13,663 nucleotides of DNA, taken from an uncultured Eubacteriales bacterium (GTDB lineage Bacteria > Bacillota > Clostridia > Oscillospirales > Oscillospiraceae). The DNA lies in assembly GCA_902475435.1 (NCBI GenBank), contig CABRZL010000052.1:1-13663 (forward strand), read 5' to 3'. Of this stretch, positions 13,652 to 13,663 are shown piece after piece; the stretch's first letter is position 1, and the number at the start of each line of letters is the position of its first letter. The translations under genes and the position numbers were made by a program. The notes beneath the pieces are model-generated. The model did no database searches. It worked only from the letters and a program-made list of their open reading frames with translations, and was not told where the DNA came from.

Positions 13652-13663
13652 TGCGGTGTTGCC
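13652..13663 (-). repeat. Right terminal inverted repeat of right IS
   Basis: Reverse-complemented it is GGCAACACCGCA, identical to the inner end of the same IS. It is the last base-run of the window. Confidence 0.85.

Larger units (their letters stand above)
1..13663. mobile_element. Composite-transposon-like unit bounded by two IS5-family elements
   Basis: The window begins exactly at the outer terminal inverted repeat of the left IS and ends exactly at the outer repeat of the right IS. Both ISs point the same way and enclose about 11.4 kb of regulatory and metabolic genes. The outermost ends match at 11 of the first 12 positions when one is reverse-complemented, so one transposase could in principle recognise both. 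Against a recent composite transposon, the two transposases are only about three-quarters identical by eye, so the copies arrived independently or have diverged for a long time. Target-site duplications would lie outside the window. The edges may also simply be where an assembly broke at repeats. Confidence 0.4.
12538..13663 (+). mobile_element. Right IS5-family insertion sequence, complete
   Basis: This 1126-bp element has perfect 12-bp terminal inverted repeats (GGCAACACCGCA at 12538-12549 and its complement at 13652-13663) and one intact transposase gene. It is a close relative of the left IS but not the same element. It differs mainly at residues 232-272 of the transposase and beyond the stop codon, where it has a terminator-like hairpin that the left copy lacks. 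It lies in the same orientation as the left IS and the cargo. Confidence 0.88.

Noticed and set aside
1..13663. CRISPR arrays, tRNA or rRNA genes, and riboswitches
   Set aside because: No regularly spaced repeats and no recognisable tRNA, rRNA or riboswitch core was seen on reading both strands. A covariance-model scan could not be run.

Overview
The window is a one-strand accessory cassette, most likely from an anaerobic Firmicute of the class Clostridia. The basis is strong AGGAGG-type ribosome sites, a YesM/YesN-type sensor-regulator pair, an oxygen-sensitive glycyl radical enzyme with its activase, and fairly G+C-rich coding DNA. No gene fixes the species. Every gene I support lies on the + strand.

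Layout. Two related but non-identical IS5-family insertion sequences, in direct orientation, form the edges (1-1133 and 12538-13663). The first base is the outer inverted-repeat end of the left copy and the last base is the outer end of the right copy, so the window looks like a composite-transposon-like unit. Inside the left IS come a sensor histidine kinase (1168-2965, split by a one-base frameshift) and an overlapping AraC-type response regulator (2958-4529). A 179-bp intergenic region follows, with spaced direct repeats and an extended -10 promoter. A six-gene operon then runs 4709-12311: Gfo/Idh/MocA oxidoreductase 1, Gfo/Idh/MocA oxidoreductase 2, a TIM-barrel sugar isomerase/epimerase-like protein, Gfo/Idh/MocA oxidoreductase 3, a glycyl radical enzyme activase, and a glycyl radical enzyme (also split by a one-base frameshift). 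A strong Rho-independent terminator at 12444-12479 closes it.

How the parts may work together (inference). The membrane sensor detects an extracellular ligand and phosphorylates the regulator, which binds the repeats at 4536-4647 and switches on the operon. The NAD(P)-type oxidoreductases and the TIM-barrel protein would oxidise, isomerise or cleave a polyol, cyclitol or glycoside. The activase-glycyl radical enzyme pair would then carry out a radical step without oxygen. The radical enzyme keeps the glycyl-radical motif and the active-site cysteine loop, but lacks the Cys-x-Glu glutamate of known glycyl radical eliminases, so its reaction cannot be assigned. No transporter, sugar kinase, aldolase or microcompartment gene is present.

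The main caution is that both the sensor and the radical enzyme carry single-base indels at short runs of one base. These may be real inactivating mutations or sequence errors. Each reads as one full-length family member once one base is corrected.
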